DNA from: G963422275 sp963422275
GTDB lineage: Bacteria; Pseudomonadota; Alphaproteobacteria; Rhodobacterales; Rhodobacteraceae
Length of the DNA stretch: 64,000 bases
Reading direction: 5' to 3'
NCBI GenBank assembly: GCA_963422275.1
Contig: OY729418.1
Span: 682,001 to 746,000 of the forward strand
Shown here: positions 30,174 through 39,219 of the stretch, one piece after another
Layout of the letters: every line of letters begins with the position of its first letter
Position numbering within the stretch: the stretch's first letter is position 1
The notes under the pieces: generated by a model
The model's database searches: none
The model's input: only the letters and a program-made list of their open reading frames with translations
What the model was told of the DNA's origin: nothing
Program-made: the position numbers and the translations under genes

Positions 30174-30745
30174 TCACCGCAGCAACTCGACAAGGCCGTT
30201 CGCGAAGCTCATGAGGCCGGACGTCATTCCCGGCGGCAAGCCGGCCGCCACGCCCGCCGCCACGCCTTGCAGGCCCTGCTCCGGAGAGCGGTCCTGCATC
30301 AGTTCCTTCAGCGAGAGCAGGCCGTCGCCGTCAAATGAAGCGATCAGGTTGGTGGCGAGAAACGGACCGATCAAGGACGCGGAGACCCAGGCGACGGAGA
30401 GGCTCTCCAGGGAAACCCAGGGATCCCGCTCCCTTTCGGCGACCACCCGGTGGCCGACGAACAGGCTCGCCGCGCGCACCGCCCGGCTGAGTTCCGCCTT
30501 GGAGAACCGCCCGTCCCCGCTGACGTCGATCAGGTCGAAGGCCAGGGCAACGCATCGCGCCGCGCCGGACTTCCCGGTGGCGCAGCGCTGCTCGATTTCA
30601 CGGATATCCCGGAACGCGGCGACGGACTCGGCGAACATCAGGGAGAGGGCGGCCGGCATGGCGCGGGACGGGTTCGGCCACCGCCGCCGCCGACGCGACG
30701 ACCGCCAAGATGGCCGTCAAGGACAGGACCCGCTTCGTTTCGTCC
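30174..30745 (-). pseudogene. Secreted EF-hand protein, signal peptide out of frame
   Basis: An upstream frame carries KRVLSLTAILAVVASAAAVA followed by EPVP, a signal peptide without a clear ATG. The body lies in a second frame from 30659 (MPAALSLMFAESVAAFRDIR), with two EF-hand-like calcium loops: LIDVSGDGRFSKAELSRA, and FDGDGLLSLKELMQD near the C-terminus. The hydrophobic middle (GPFLATNLIA) and Gly-rich end are of unknown role. One indel between the two frames explains the break. If the internal ATG were used, the 161-residue product would stay in the cytoplasm. Confidence 0.55.
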
Positions 30746-30749
30746 CTCG

Positions 30750-31200
30750 CTCCAATCCCTCGCCCGCTTGACCGGTCGCCACCGCATTCCCCGGCGAGGA
30801 TGCACGCGGCGAACCGGGAGCCAAGGCGACCCGCGAGGCCCGGGGCAGGGCCGCGCCGGAAACGCGCCATTGCGCGATGAACCCTGTCAGGCGCAACGCC
30901 AGCCGAGCCAGGATCGGGGCGTGCAGGGGAAATCGGTTGTGCGGACATCATCAATCCCGTCAAATCCGGAGAGTCCGCACCGTTGTCAGGATTGCGGATC
31001 GGTCAGTGGAAAGAACCGGATAAGTTCCGCATGGAATCCTGTCAAGACGAAAAAATGCGCGGTTTCGGGGCGGTATCGCCGCCGGTTCAGTCCCTAATGC
31101 CTTTGGATGAGGGGACATACTTTTGTATGCGCGGTACTAGTGTGGTGTCCCTCAAATACACGCACTACAGTATTGGCCTCACAAGCAGCAGGAGGCTCTC
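30750..31200. other. Region without a gene; contains a scrap of IS5-type sequence
   Basis: Bases about 31050-31090 (AAATGCGCGGTTTCGGGGC..., then CCGCCGGTTCAG) resemble the terminal region of the IS5-type element. The rest has no recognisable feature. Confidence 0.4.
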
Positions 31201-31965
31201 AATGGCGCGCGGACGCCCACTTCCCCCGCAGGTGTCGCCGATGAGCAACGCGAACAATCAGTCGCCATCTCCCAGTCCGACTCAATGCCTTGCGGCCCGG
31301 TCCAGCGGGCGCGCATTGTGCTGGCCTGTACGCAAAGGCTGACTAATTCGGCCATTGCCAAGCGCCTGGGCACCTCGCCCTCGACAGTGGGCAAATGGCA
31401 GCGACGGTTTGTCGAGCACGGCGTGCAGGAACTGCATGACGAGCTTTGCCCCGGACGGCCTCGCACCCATGAGGATAAAAAGGCGGCCGGGCTGATCAAC
31501 CGCGCCTTGCAGGAAAGGCCCAGCCACGCCAGCGCTTGGAGCATGCGCCGGATGGCCGAGGACGAGGGCGTGTCGAAGAGAACCGTGCAACGGTGGTTTT
31601 CCCTGTTTGGGGCCAAGCCGCATCGCAGCGATGCCTTCAAGCATCAAGGTGCTGTGTGTCGACGAGAAGAGCCGGGTCCAGGCACTCAATCGCAATCGGC
31701 CCACGTTGCCGCTGGGACTGGGCTACGTCGAAGGCTGCCCCCATGACTGCATCCGGCACGGAACCGCGATGCTGTTCGCCGCCTTGGATGCGGCCACCGG
31801 CAAGGTGATCGGAAAATGCTGCCATCTTCACTTCACACCCGCCTCCGCTTCGTGGCTCAACCAAGTGGAGCGCCGGTTCGGCCTCATCAGCCAGCGGGCC
31901 ATCAAGCACGGCTCGATTGCATGGCTTGCACTTGGTGCTGAGGTCAGCGGTCATACCATTTGACA
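31201..31965 (+). pseudogene. IS630-family transposase, frameshifted and internally deleted
   Basis: The start near 31201 (MARGRPLPP) is followed in a second frame by the helix-turn-helix region (RLTNSAIAKRLGTSPSTVGK, then KRTVQRWFSLFGAKPHRS). The first catalytic Asp region follows in a third frame (VLCVDEKSRVQALNRNRPTL). Then DAATGKVIGKCCH joins directly to FTPASASWLNQVERRFGLIS, so the segment with the second catalytic Asp is deleted. It directly precedes the iolC gene. Confidence 0.78.
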
Positions 31966-32017
31966 GCAGCTTGAATGATTCATACATCGTATCGCCTCAA
32001 GTCGCTCAGGTGGAACT

Positions 32018-33034
32018 GTGGATGATCTCCGAGAATCAAGCCTTTGGGCCAGCATCCGGCAAAACAAATTCGCTGTGCTGGGCCGCGCCGGCATGGACCT
32101 ATACGCAGACCCGCCGGGAGTCAGCCTCGAATCGACATCAGGTTTCTACGCTTGTCTTGGAGGTTCATCGGCAAACATCGCGGTCGCGATAGTCAAGCAC
32201 GGCGGAGAGTGCTCATTGATAACCTCCGTTTCCGACGACGCGATTGGCAGGTTTTGCCTGAGAGAACTTGCGAAATTCGGGGTGTGCTGCTCCCATGTGA
32301 GCACCGTCGGAAACGGCGCAAGCAATTCGCTGGCTATCGCCGACAGCAGGCTGGATGACCATCAATGCGTTTTGTACCGCAATGGCGCAGCGGATTTCCA
32401 AATGACGAAGAACGACGTCGAGTCAGTCGATTACAAGTCTTTCGGCGCCTTGATTGCGACTGGAACTGTATTTGCCGCCGAGCCATCGCGCAGTGCCGCC
32501 TTCCATGCTCTTGATCTCGCCAAGCGGTCGGGGCTTCCCCTGATTTTCGATATCGACTACCGTCCCTACTCTTGGCCGTCGGCGGCAGTCGCCGCCGACA
32601 CGTACTCCCGAGCCGGCGCAATGTGCGACATCATCATTGGCAATGATGCGGAGTTCGACTTCATGGCCGGGGACAGAGGAAAGGGCCTCAACAAAGCCCG
32701 GGAACTCGCCAGCAAACCAGGCAGGATCGCGGTGTACAAGATGGGAGATCTGGGAGCTATCACCTTCACGGAGAACAGGAGCTTCAAGACGGGAGTCTAC
32801 GCGGTTGACGCACTAAAGCCGATCGGTGCGGGAGACGGATTCATGGGCGGCTTCATTGCGTCGTTCGCTGACGGCCGTCCGCTGAAGGAATGCGTCCTGA
32901 GAGGTTCCGCCAGCGCTGCCATCGTGGTGTCCCGAGTGGGCTGCGCGCCGGCGATGCCAACCACCCGGGAACTGGATGAGTTTCTAGCCTCGCATACCGG
33001 CCCGACCGAATCGCCAGAACAGGATCGAGCATAG
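32018..33034 (+). CDS. iolC: 5-dehydro-2-deoxygluconokinase (PfkB family)
   Basis: Phosphorylates 5-dehydro-2-deoxy-D-gluconate in cytoplasmic myo-inositol degradation. The 338-residue protein has the PfkB fold: an N-terminal substrate region (CLGGSSANIAVAIVKHGGEC) and the C-terminal signature GAGDGFMGGF with catalytic Asp273 (GAGD at 270-273). The start taken is GTG at 32018, shortly after an AGGTGGA sequence. The stop is immediately followed by the ATG of iolB, and iolB overlaps the aldolase gene, giving a tight three-gene unit. A generic sugar kinase would fit the domain, but the iolB and aldolase neighbours point to IolC. An IS630 remnant abuts the 5' side, so the native promoter may be lost. 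Confidence 0.88.
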   Translation: MDDLRESSLWASIRQNKFAVLGRAGMDLYADPPGVSLESTSGFYACLGGSSANIAVAIVKHGGECSLITSVSDDAIGRFCLRELAKFGVCCSHVSTVGNGASNSLAIADSRLDDHQCVLYRNGAADFQMTKNDVESVDYKSFGALIATGTVFAAEPSRSAAFHALDLAKRSGLPLIFDIDYRPYSWPSAAVAADTYSRAGAMCDIIIGNDAEFDFMAGDRGKGLNKARELASKPGRIAVYKMGDLGAITFTENRSFKTGVYAVDALKPIGAGDGFMGGFIASFADGRPLKECVLRGSASAAIVVSRVGCAPAMPTTRELDEFLASHTGPTESPEQDRA

Positions 33035-33877
33035 ATGCACATTGCGCCGTATGACAACCGAAACGTGCCGCTGGTGGATGTCGATGATCCAACCGTTCCT
33101 CTGAACTACTTCAACATCGTCAAGCTGAAGAAGGGTGAGGCATTCGAATACCGAATTCCCGGCTATGAAACTTGCATCGTTCCGGCAACAGGTTCCGTCG
33201 ACGTTCAAACTTGCGGCGAAGCCTATCCTTCTGTCGGCAACCGCGGCGAGAACGTGTGGGATGGTGAACCGGAAGGTGTTTACGTTCCGAGCAGCGTTCA
33301 GGCGAGCTTCCAGTGCGTTTCCGGTCAAGCCGAGGTTTTCGTTGCCGGCGCGCGGCACGACGAAACGCTCGAGCCGTTTTCCGTTCGGCCGGACGAAATC
33401 GATCTCGTCCAGTACGGATCCGACGACACCAAGACTCATCGAAAGATCAAACACATCCTGGGCCAGAAACAACGTGGAAAGGTGGGGCGGCTTCTGGTTT
33501 CGGAATTGTTCACCGTTGGTCAGGGCGGCTGGTCCGGATTTCCGTCGCACAAGCACGACACGGATCGGCCGCCGACGGAAACGCGCCATGACGAAACCTA
33601 CAATTTCAGGTTCCGGCCAAGCTACGGATCCGGCCTGCAGATGCTTCAGGAGGATGACTGTCGCGGCGGCGAGGCATACCACATCGTGGATGGCTCGACT
33701 GTCTGCATCGGCAAGGGATATCATCCCTGTGTCGTAATGCCTGGATACGAGATGTATTACTTCACGATTCTTGGTGGATTGAGCCAGCGCAGCCTGATCC
33801 AGCACTTCCAGCCGACGCATGCGGAGCAAATTCACACAATTCCCGGCATTCTCGACATGATCTCAAAATTCAAGTGA
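33035..33877 (+). CDS. iolB: 5-deoxy-glucuronate isomerase
   Basis: Isomerises 5-deoxy-D-glucuronate to 5-dehydro-2-deoxy-D-gluconate, the substrate of the kinase encoded just upstream. The 280-residue product is a bicupin of the KduI/IolB family. The metal-site segment GGWSGFPSHKHD is followed by the RHDETYNFRF stretch and by YHPCVVMPGYEMYYFTILGG, all typical of IolB. Length is close to the usual 265-300. Its ATG follows the iolC stop with no gap, and its TGA overlaps the GTG of the aldolase gene (GTGA), consistent with one transcript and coupled translation. Confidence 0.92.
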   Translation: MHIAPYDNRNVPLVDVDDPTVPLNYFNIVKLKKGEAFEYRIPGYETCIVPATGSVDVQTCGEAYPSVGNRGENVWDGEPEGVYVPSSVQASFQCVSGQAEVFVAGARHDETLEPFSVRPDEIDLVQYGSDDTKTHRKIKHILGQKQRGKVGRLLVSELFTVGQGGWSGFPSHKHDTDRPPTETRHDETYNFRFRPSYGSGLQMLQEDDCRGGEAYHIVDGSTVCIGKGYHPCVVMPGYEMYYFTILGGLSQRSLIQHFQPTHAEQIHTIPGILDMISKFK

Positions 33878-34713
33878 CGCTCGCCACTCTCTCCGAGGTC
33901 CTCGCGCCTGCGCTGGAGAACCATTATGCCGTCGGCGGGCTGGTGGTGCTGGGCTGGGAGGATGCGCGGGCTTACGTGCGCGCCGCAGAAGCCGAAGGTA
34001 CCGCCGTGATACTGCAGGCCGGACCCGCTTGCCGGAAGCATACACCGTTAAGGGTGCTCGGCGAAATGTTCAGGTTCCTGGGTCAGAGCGCTGAGGTTCC
34101 GGTGGTTGCGCATCTGGACCACAGCCACTCGATGAGAGAATGCATGGAAGCGGCGGAATGCGGATTCACGTCAGTGATGTACGACGGCTCCGCAAACGAG
34201 ATTTCGCGGAACATCGACGAAACTGCAGCGGTTGCTGAAATGGCCCAGTCTGCAGGGATATCATGCGAGGGGGAAATCGGTTATGTCGGCTATGACGGCG
34301 GCGAGGCATCGGCCGCAACTGCTCCCGATCAAGCTGCCAGATTTGCCCGAGAGACCGGCGTGGATGCGCTTGCGGTTTCGGTAGGCAATGTCCATCTTCA
34401 GCAAACCAAGGTTGCAGACATCGACTTTCAGGCAATATACGCCATTGAATCCGTCACATCCGTTCCACTCGTCATTCACGGCGGCTCGGGCATAGATTCT
34501 GAGACCCGCAGAACGATGGCCAAGGATACCGCCGTATGCAAGTTCAACGTTGGCACAGAGTTGCGGATGGAATTCGGGCGTGCGTTACGTGCGGCGATAG
34601 ATCGTGACGCTGCGCGATTCGACAGAATTCAACTTCTTTCCGAAACCGAAAAGCCTGTGGAGGAGGCCGCAAGAGCGATAATTCGATCGTTTGGTCCTGC
34701 GGCTAACGAGTAA
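33874..34713 (+). CDS. iolJ: Class II aldolase, probably 6-phospho-5-dehydro-2-deoxy-D-gluconate aldolase (IolJ)
   Basis: Expected to cleave the IolC product into dihydroxyacetone phosphate and malonate semialdehyde. The 279-residue protein has class II fructose-bisphosphate aldolase features: HLDHSHS with catalytic Asp82 and zinc His83, Glu134 in EGEIGYVG, His174 in VSVGNVH, and His202 in VIHGGSGI. Start is GTG at 33874, overlapping the iolB stop. Context favours IolJ over a glycolytic or tagatose aldolase, although sequence alone does not decide. The other inositol genes (iolA, D, E, G) are not in the window, so the pathway must be completed elsewhere or is partial. Confidence 0.82.
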   Translation: MTLATLSEVLAPALENHYAVGGLVVLGWEDARAYVRAAEAEGTAVILQAGPACRKHTPLRVLGEMFRFLGQSAEVPVVAHLDHSHSMRECMEAAECGFTSVMYDGSANEISRNIDETAAVAEMAQSAGISCEGEIGYVGYDGGEASAATAPDQAARFARETGVDALAVSVGNVHLQQTKVADIDFQAIYAIESVTSVPLVIHGGSGIDSETRRTMAKDTAVCKFNVGTELRMEFGRALRAAIDRDAARFDRIQLLSETEKPVEEAARAIIRSFGPAANE

Positions 34714-34938
34714 TTTTCGAGCACTTGGAAAACACCGCGTCCCTTCTTCGCTCAAGCCTTGAATCTGCCAGCGCAGAAAGAACACCTGAACCCCGCCCTC
34801 TCGAATCGGCGGCCAACCGCTCTTCGCTCGCCGCCCATTGCGGAACCGAAATCCCATAGCCGTTATGCCTTCGCTTTACGGCGTCTTGCAGTCTCGCCTC
34901 AGAATCTCTGTCCACCGCTTTCGCTTTAGGCACGCTCC

Positions 34939-37125
34939 ATGCAATTGAACCAGCCGCTGAATAAAGATTTGGTGCTGATTGGCGCAGGCCATGCGCATGT
35001 GCTGGTCCTCGTCAAAGCGGCAAAGCGTCCGCTTCCAGGAGCGCGGATAACGATAATCAACCCTGAGCCGACGGCACCCTACACGGGCATGCTTCCAGGA
35101 CTTGTCGCGGGGCACTACGCGCGAGAGGAATTGGAAATAGATCTCGTGAAACTGGCTCAGAGAGCAAACGCGCGGTTCGTGATCGGACGCGCCACGAACC
35201 TGGAGCGGCGGGAAAGAAGAGTCCATGTCGCCGGAAGAGCCGACATCGCCTATGACATAGTTTCACTTGATATCGGAGCAACCTCGGCGATGCCTGAGTT
35301 GCCCGGTTACGCCCAACATGCAAATCCGGCAAAGCCGCTCGGCCCGTTTGCGACCGCTTGGGAGCGATTTGTCGATGCGGTCTCCATGGGGCAGCGCGCT
35401 GCCAGAGCCGTCGTCATTGGCGGCGGCGTGGCAGGTGTCGAGGTTGCGGCTGCAATGGCCTGGCGTCTCCGGGCATCCACAGAAGGGCAAGTTGCCGTTA
35501 CTGTCATCGAATCGAGAGGCCGGATCCTTGACGAGGCAAGGCCCAGAACAAGAAAGCTGTTGATTGGGAAACTGACCGACCTTGGCGTTTCGATTCGCTG
35601 CAGTGCGCAGGTAGCCGAAATACAAGAAGAACATGTGCTTCTCTCGGACGGAGAGACGATCGCGTGCTCGTTCGCTGCCGGCGTGACCGGGGCGAGACCG
35701 CACGCCTGGGTGCGGGAAACGGATCTCAAAGTCCATGATGACTTCGTTTCGGTGAACAGGCACCTCCGGTCCTTGAGCGATCCGCACGTTTACGCGTGCG
35801 GCGACTGTGCGCACTTTGATCACTCGCCCTTGGAAAAGGCTGGGGTGTACGCCGTGAGACAGGCACCCGTCCTATGGCACAACTTCTGCGCCGAACTGTC
35901 GGGCGGCAAGCGAAGACCCTACCGTCCGCAACGGGATTTCCTGAAATTGATATCGACCGGCGGCAAGCATGTTGTGGCGGAGAAATTTGGGATCGCCTTG
36001 TCAGGCAACAGGCTCTGGAAGTTCAAGGATTTCGTCGACCGGCGATTCATGCAGCGATGCACCCCGGTTCCAGCCCCGCCACCTCCGATTGCATCGGAAT
36101 CCGTCGAGAATTCCGGCGGACTCCAGCCGAGTTCGGAAATGATGTGCGGCGGCTGCGGGTCGAAGGCAGGCAGCGAAGCCGTCAGGTCAGCGCTATCCAG
36201 CTACAGGCCCGTTGGAAGAAACGATGTTCTATCGAGAATTGGAGATGATGCAGCCATCCTGTCCGCAAATGGCAAATTTCAGGTGATCTCGACCGACAGC
36301 CTGCGCATCTTCACGAACGATTTCTGGATGCACAGCCGCATAGCGGCCGTTCATTCGCTCGGCGACATTTGGGCAATGGGAGCAAAGCCGCAGTCTGCGC
36401 TGGCCTCAATCGTGCTTCCGCAAATGCCTGGACGCTTGGTCTCCAGCACGCTACGGGAAATTACCGAGGCGGCAGCCGGGGTTTTTTCCGTCGAAGGCGC
36501 GGAAATCGTAGGCGGACACACAGGATTCGGAACCGACACGATCATCGGATTCGCCGTCACCGGAACGGCCGAAGGAACGGTTGTCACCAAGGCCGGCGCT
36601 TGTCCCGGCGACAGGTTGATTCTGACAAAGGCAGTGGGCACAGGCACCCTGCTTGTCGGTCGAATGGCCGGAGCTGCCAATGGCAGAGACGTAGCGACAG
36701 CCGAAGATGCAATGGCCCGCTCGTCCGGAATGGCAGCCGAAATCCTTGCCCAGGTCGCCAACGCGATGACCGACGTTTCCGGATACGGGTTGGCAGGTCA
36801 TCTCATGGAAATGCTCGAGCAATCAGATGTGGCTGCCAGCATCCAGCACTCCCAAATTCCGCTGCTTCCTGGTGCGGCAGATCTTTTCGAAGCCGGATTT
36901 CGCTCGATGATCTGGAATGACAACGCGCGGGTCGCTGCAAGAATGACCGTCGCCGAGGGATGCCCGGCAGTCCTGTTGTTCGATCCGCAGACAGCCGGTG
37001 GACTGCTGGCGTCGGTGCCGTGCGAGAAAGCCGGGGACACATTGAATGCCCTTCGTGCAGAGGGTTATCCAGCCTCGGAAATTGGTGAAGTCATTGTCGG
37101 AACCCCTTGGATCTCAGTCACCTGA
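34939..37125 (+). CDS. selD: Selenide, water dikinase fused to an NAD(P)/FAD-dependent oxidoreductase
   Basis: Makes selenophosphate from selenide and ATP. The 728-residue protein has two parts. Residues 1 to about 385 are a pyridine nucleotide-disulfide oxidoreductase like type II NADH dehydrogenases: dinucleotide motif LVLIGAGHAH (G15-A-G17), a second GGGVAGVEVA, and VYACGDCAHF for FAD. Residues about 400-728 are SelD: MCGGCGSKAG has Cys403, Cys406 and Lys409, where C406-G-S-K409 aligns with the catalytic Cys/Lys pair. Further SelD motifs are RIGDDAAIL, WAMGAKPQSALA, TDVSGYGLAGHL and FDPQTAGGLLASV. The catalytic residue is Cys, not selenocysteine. The oxidoreductase may supply reduced selenium (inference). 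mnmH, the likely user of selenophosphate, lies 5 kb downstream. Confidence 0.94.
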   Translation: MQLNQPLNKDLVLIGAGHAHVLVLVKAAKRPLPGARITIINPEPTAPYTGMLPGLVAGHYAREELEIDLVKLAQRANARFVIGRATNLERRERRVHVAGRADIAYDIVSLDIGATSAMPELPGYAQHANPAKPLGPFATAWERFVDAVSMGQRAARAVVIGGGVAGVEVAAAMAWRLRASTEGQVAVTVIESRGRILDEARPRTRKLLIGKLTDLGVSIRCSAQVAEIQEEHVLLSDGETIACSFAAGVTGARPHAWVRETDLKVHDDFVSVNRHLRSLSDPHVYACGDCAHFDHSPLEKAGVYAVRQAPVLWHNFCAELSGGKRRPYRPQRDFLKLISTGGKHVVAEKFGIALSGNRLWKFKDFVDRRFMQRCTPVPAPPPPIASESVENSGGLQPSSEMMCGGCGSKAGSEAVRSALSSYRPVGRNDVLSRIGDDAAILSANGKFQVISTDSLRIFTNDFWMHSRIAAVHSLGDIWAMGAKPQSALASIVLPQMPGRLVSSTLREITEAAAGVFSVEGAEIVGGHTGFGTDTIIGFAVTGTAEGTVVTKAGACPGDRLILTKAVGTGTLLVGRMAGAANGRDVATAEDAMARSSGMAAEILAQVANAMTDVSGYGLAGHLMEMLEQSDVAASIQHSQIPLLPGAADLFEAGFRSMIWNDNARVAARMTVAEGCPAVLLFDPQTAGGLLASVPCEKAGDTLNALRAEGYPASEIGEVIVGTPWISVT

Positions 37126-37534
37126 GCCACGAGTTCCCAGTTCAGAATTTCCAGCCGACCGACGAGATAACACTTTTGCAAAATGCACCCCGGCCATTGA
37201 CATGTCACGCCGAAGGGGTTGCAGGCGCTTGTAATGACGTTCGATGGAGGGAGAGGCAGCTGGATTTCTTCGCAAACGTTGCGGACGAGCACATGGGTCC
37301 CGACAGCGCCCTGCGAAAGATCGGCGCACCGATGGACTGGCAGCGCCCTCCGGCGCTGCGCTGCCGTCAGCCCATCAATGTCCGAAACCCAGTCCCGAAA
37401 CCACACCCGATCTCATCTGCCTGCCCTCCGTTTCAATGCAAATCGAGAGCCAATCCACCAGCAATGCCCACGAATTGCAAATTGAACCTTCCTGTATAAC
37501 AAAGAGCAGGCATCGTTCCAGCATTCAGGCATAC

Positions 37535-38278
37535 TGCTTATGCACTTGGTTCCGGTTTGATCAAGATATGGCAGGGGTGAGGTTTGGCGCGCAGAGCCTG
37601 CAGGAACAGGGACAGGAAGGCAGCGTGCCGATTTCGGCGCCGATTGAAGCGAAAGACGAACTCATCGAGACAGGTCTGGAGGTGCTTGGCGCGCAGCCCG
37701 TGGCAGCCGCCCCGAGCCCAGCCCTTGAGGTTGCAGAACGCGGTGTGGATCCAGGCGAGAACTTCATGGGCGGGCCTGTCGCCGACGACATGGGGCTGGT
37801 GGCGGTCCCGAGGCACCGCGCTGCAGCCTCTCCAGCCGTCTGTCTTGACGGTCGCGATCGCGGCGGTGTTGCGCACAGCGAAGCTGCCGAGACCCTTGGC
37901 GTTGCAGGACCGGATTGTGGCCAGCCGCAGGCGGCCCGGAACCAGATCGTGAGCGACAGCCTGGTTCGGTGCAGGAGGGTTCCGGCGGTTGCCGAGGCTT
38001 GCCGATGGCAACGAACGCACTCGAAGCTGTGCTTCCTGGTCTTCAGCTGCCACCCGCGGTCGTGGCCGCAGGCGGGACACCGGAAGCCGTTCGGCCATCG
38101 GACGGCGACGAGCCGCCGGGCGCGGGCGTCGTCGTCGGGGAACAGGCGCTGGAAGGCAATGAGGCTGGTGGGGATTTCGGTCCTGGGACGGTTCCGCGTC
38201 AAGAATGTCATGCGAACATTCCATCACCCGACATCCCGGACACAATGCCCTGTGTCGCCGGAACCATGTGCATAAGCA
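37535..38278 (-). mobile_element. IS1595-family element, frameshifted
   Basis: Inverted ends TGCTTATGCACTTGGTTCCGG and CCGGAACCATGTGCATAAGCA bound about 744 bp. The minus-strand transposase starts at 38211 (MTFLTRNRPRTEIPTSLIAF) with the zinc-ribbon typical of this family (FRCPACGHDRGW and FECVRCHRQ). It then shifts frame near 37940 to KGLGSFAVRNTAAIATVKTD, DGWRGCSAVP and CLDEFVFRFNRRRNRHAAFL. A much shorter derivative with the same ends lies at 54115-54493. Confidence 0.83.
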
Positions 38279-38283
38279 ATAAC

Positions 38284-39219
38284 ATCGAATCCTTGCGCAC
38301 CATCCGAGCGCTTGACAATCCAAGGTTCATCAGCCAACCCCGCATAATGTCGTTTGGATGAGCGAAGCAATCCAGCCTGAGGCAGTTGAACCTTCGTGGC
38401 GGCCTGCGAGCAAAGCCTTGAACTGGCGTGATCAAGGCTGACCGTTCATTCATGCACAGCCAGCCAAGCTCAGCCCTGCTTCTCTTGCCGCTTATAGACC
38501 ATCAGCAGCCCGTTCTAGTGTACCAGTTTCAGTCTGTCGGTTTGTTCGCACGAATCGCGAACACCATCTCCGAACAGGCTCTTGCGTAATGCGTTCTTCA
38601 CACACGCGACAAGACCGTCCTGCTGTCATCTGAAGCCCAAGGGCTTCGTTGCAACAACGATCTGGACTCCGTTCGATGGGAAGACCCTGCCGGCGCGATC
38701 AGTACAGAGACGATTTTCGCGATTCGACAGGCGTGCACCGTGGCTTCGATCCAGATTGCAACCTTGTTCAAAACCATCTCCAAGCGTTCGCCGCACGGCC
38801 CCTAGAACACAAGAACCCGCGCCTAGGCCACCAACTGCGTAAACTCCACAACGCATCGATCACCAGCAAGGCCAGCGGCCATCTCAGTCCACGCGACGCT
38901 AGCCCGACAGTTGGTTGGCATTCAAACTGTATCTCCGCGCACCCTCCCCACAACCGTCGCGCTAGTGTCCAGCGTCCAGGTGACGGTCTGCACCTTCAAC
39001 CCACCCGACCAGAGACGCCGGCCTCGTAATGTCAACAGCGGATCACCGGAAACTGTCGCAAGCTCGGCCCCGACTATATCGAGCGCTATCTTGCCATCTT
39101 CGCTTGGCACTGCAACCGATTCCATCAAGCCCTGAACCCGAGCTTCATCCACAGCACCGCCGCACGAGTCCTATTCTTTCCGCACGCTCATAGCTGGATG
39201 AGTTTCAGGGAAAAGCAGA
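38284..39219. other. Region without a confident gene
   Basis: No frame longer than about 125 codons has family resemblance. A plus-strand piece near 39056-39165 (YIERYLAIFAWHCNRFHQAL) looks protein-like and could be the tail of a lost transposase or other gene. Confidence 0.4.

Noticed and set aside
36139..36165. Possible selenocysteine in SelD
   Set aside because: The active-site codon is TGC (Cys), not TGA, and no SelA, SelB or tRNA-Sec is visible.
38582..39152. Small frames between the IS1595 element and the EF-G-like gene
   Set aside because: Overlapping frames on both strands, no motif, no convincing start.
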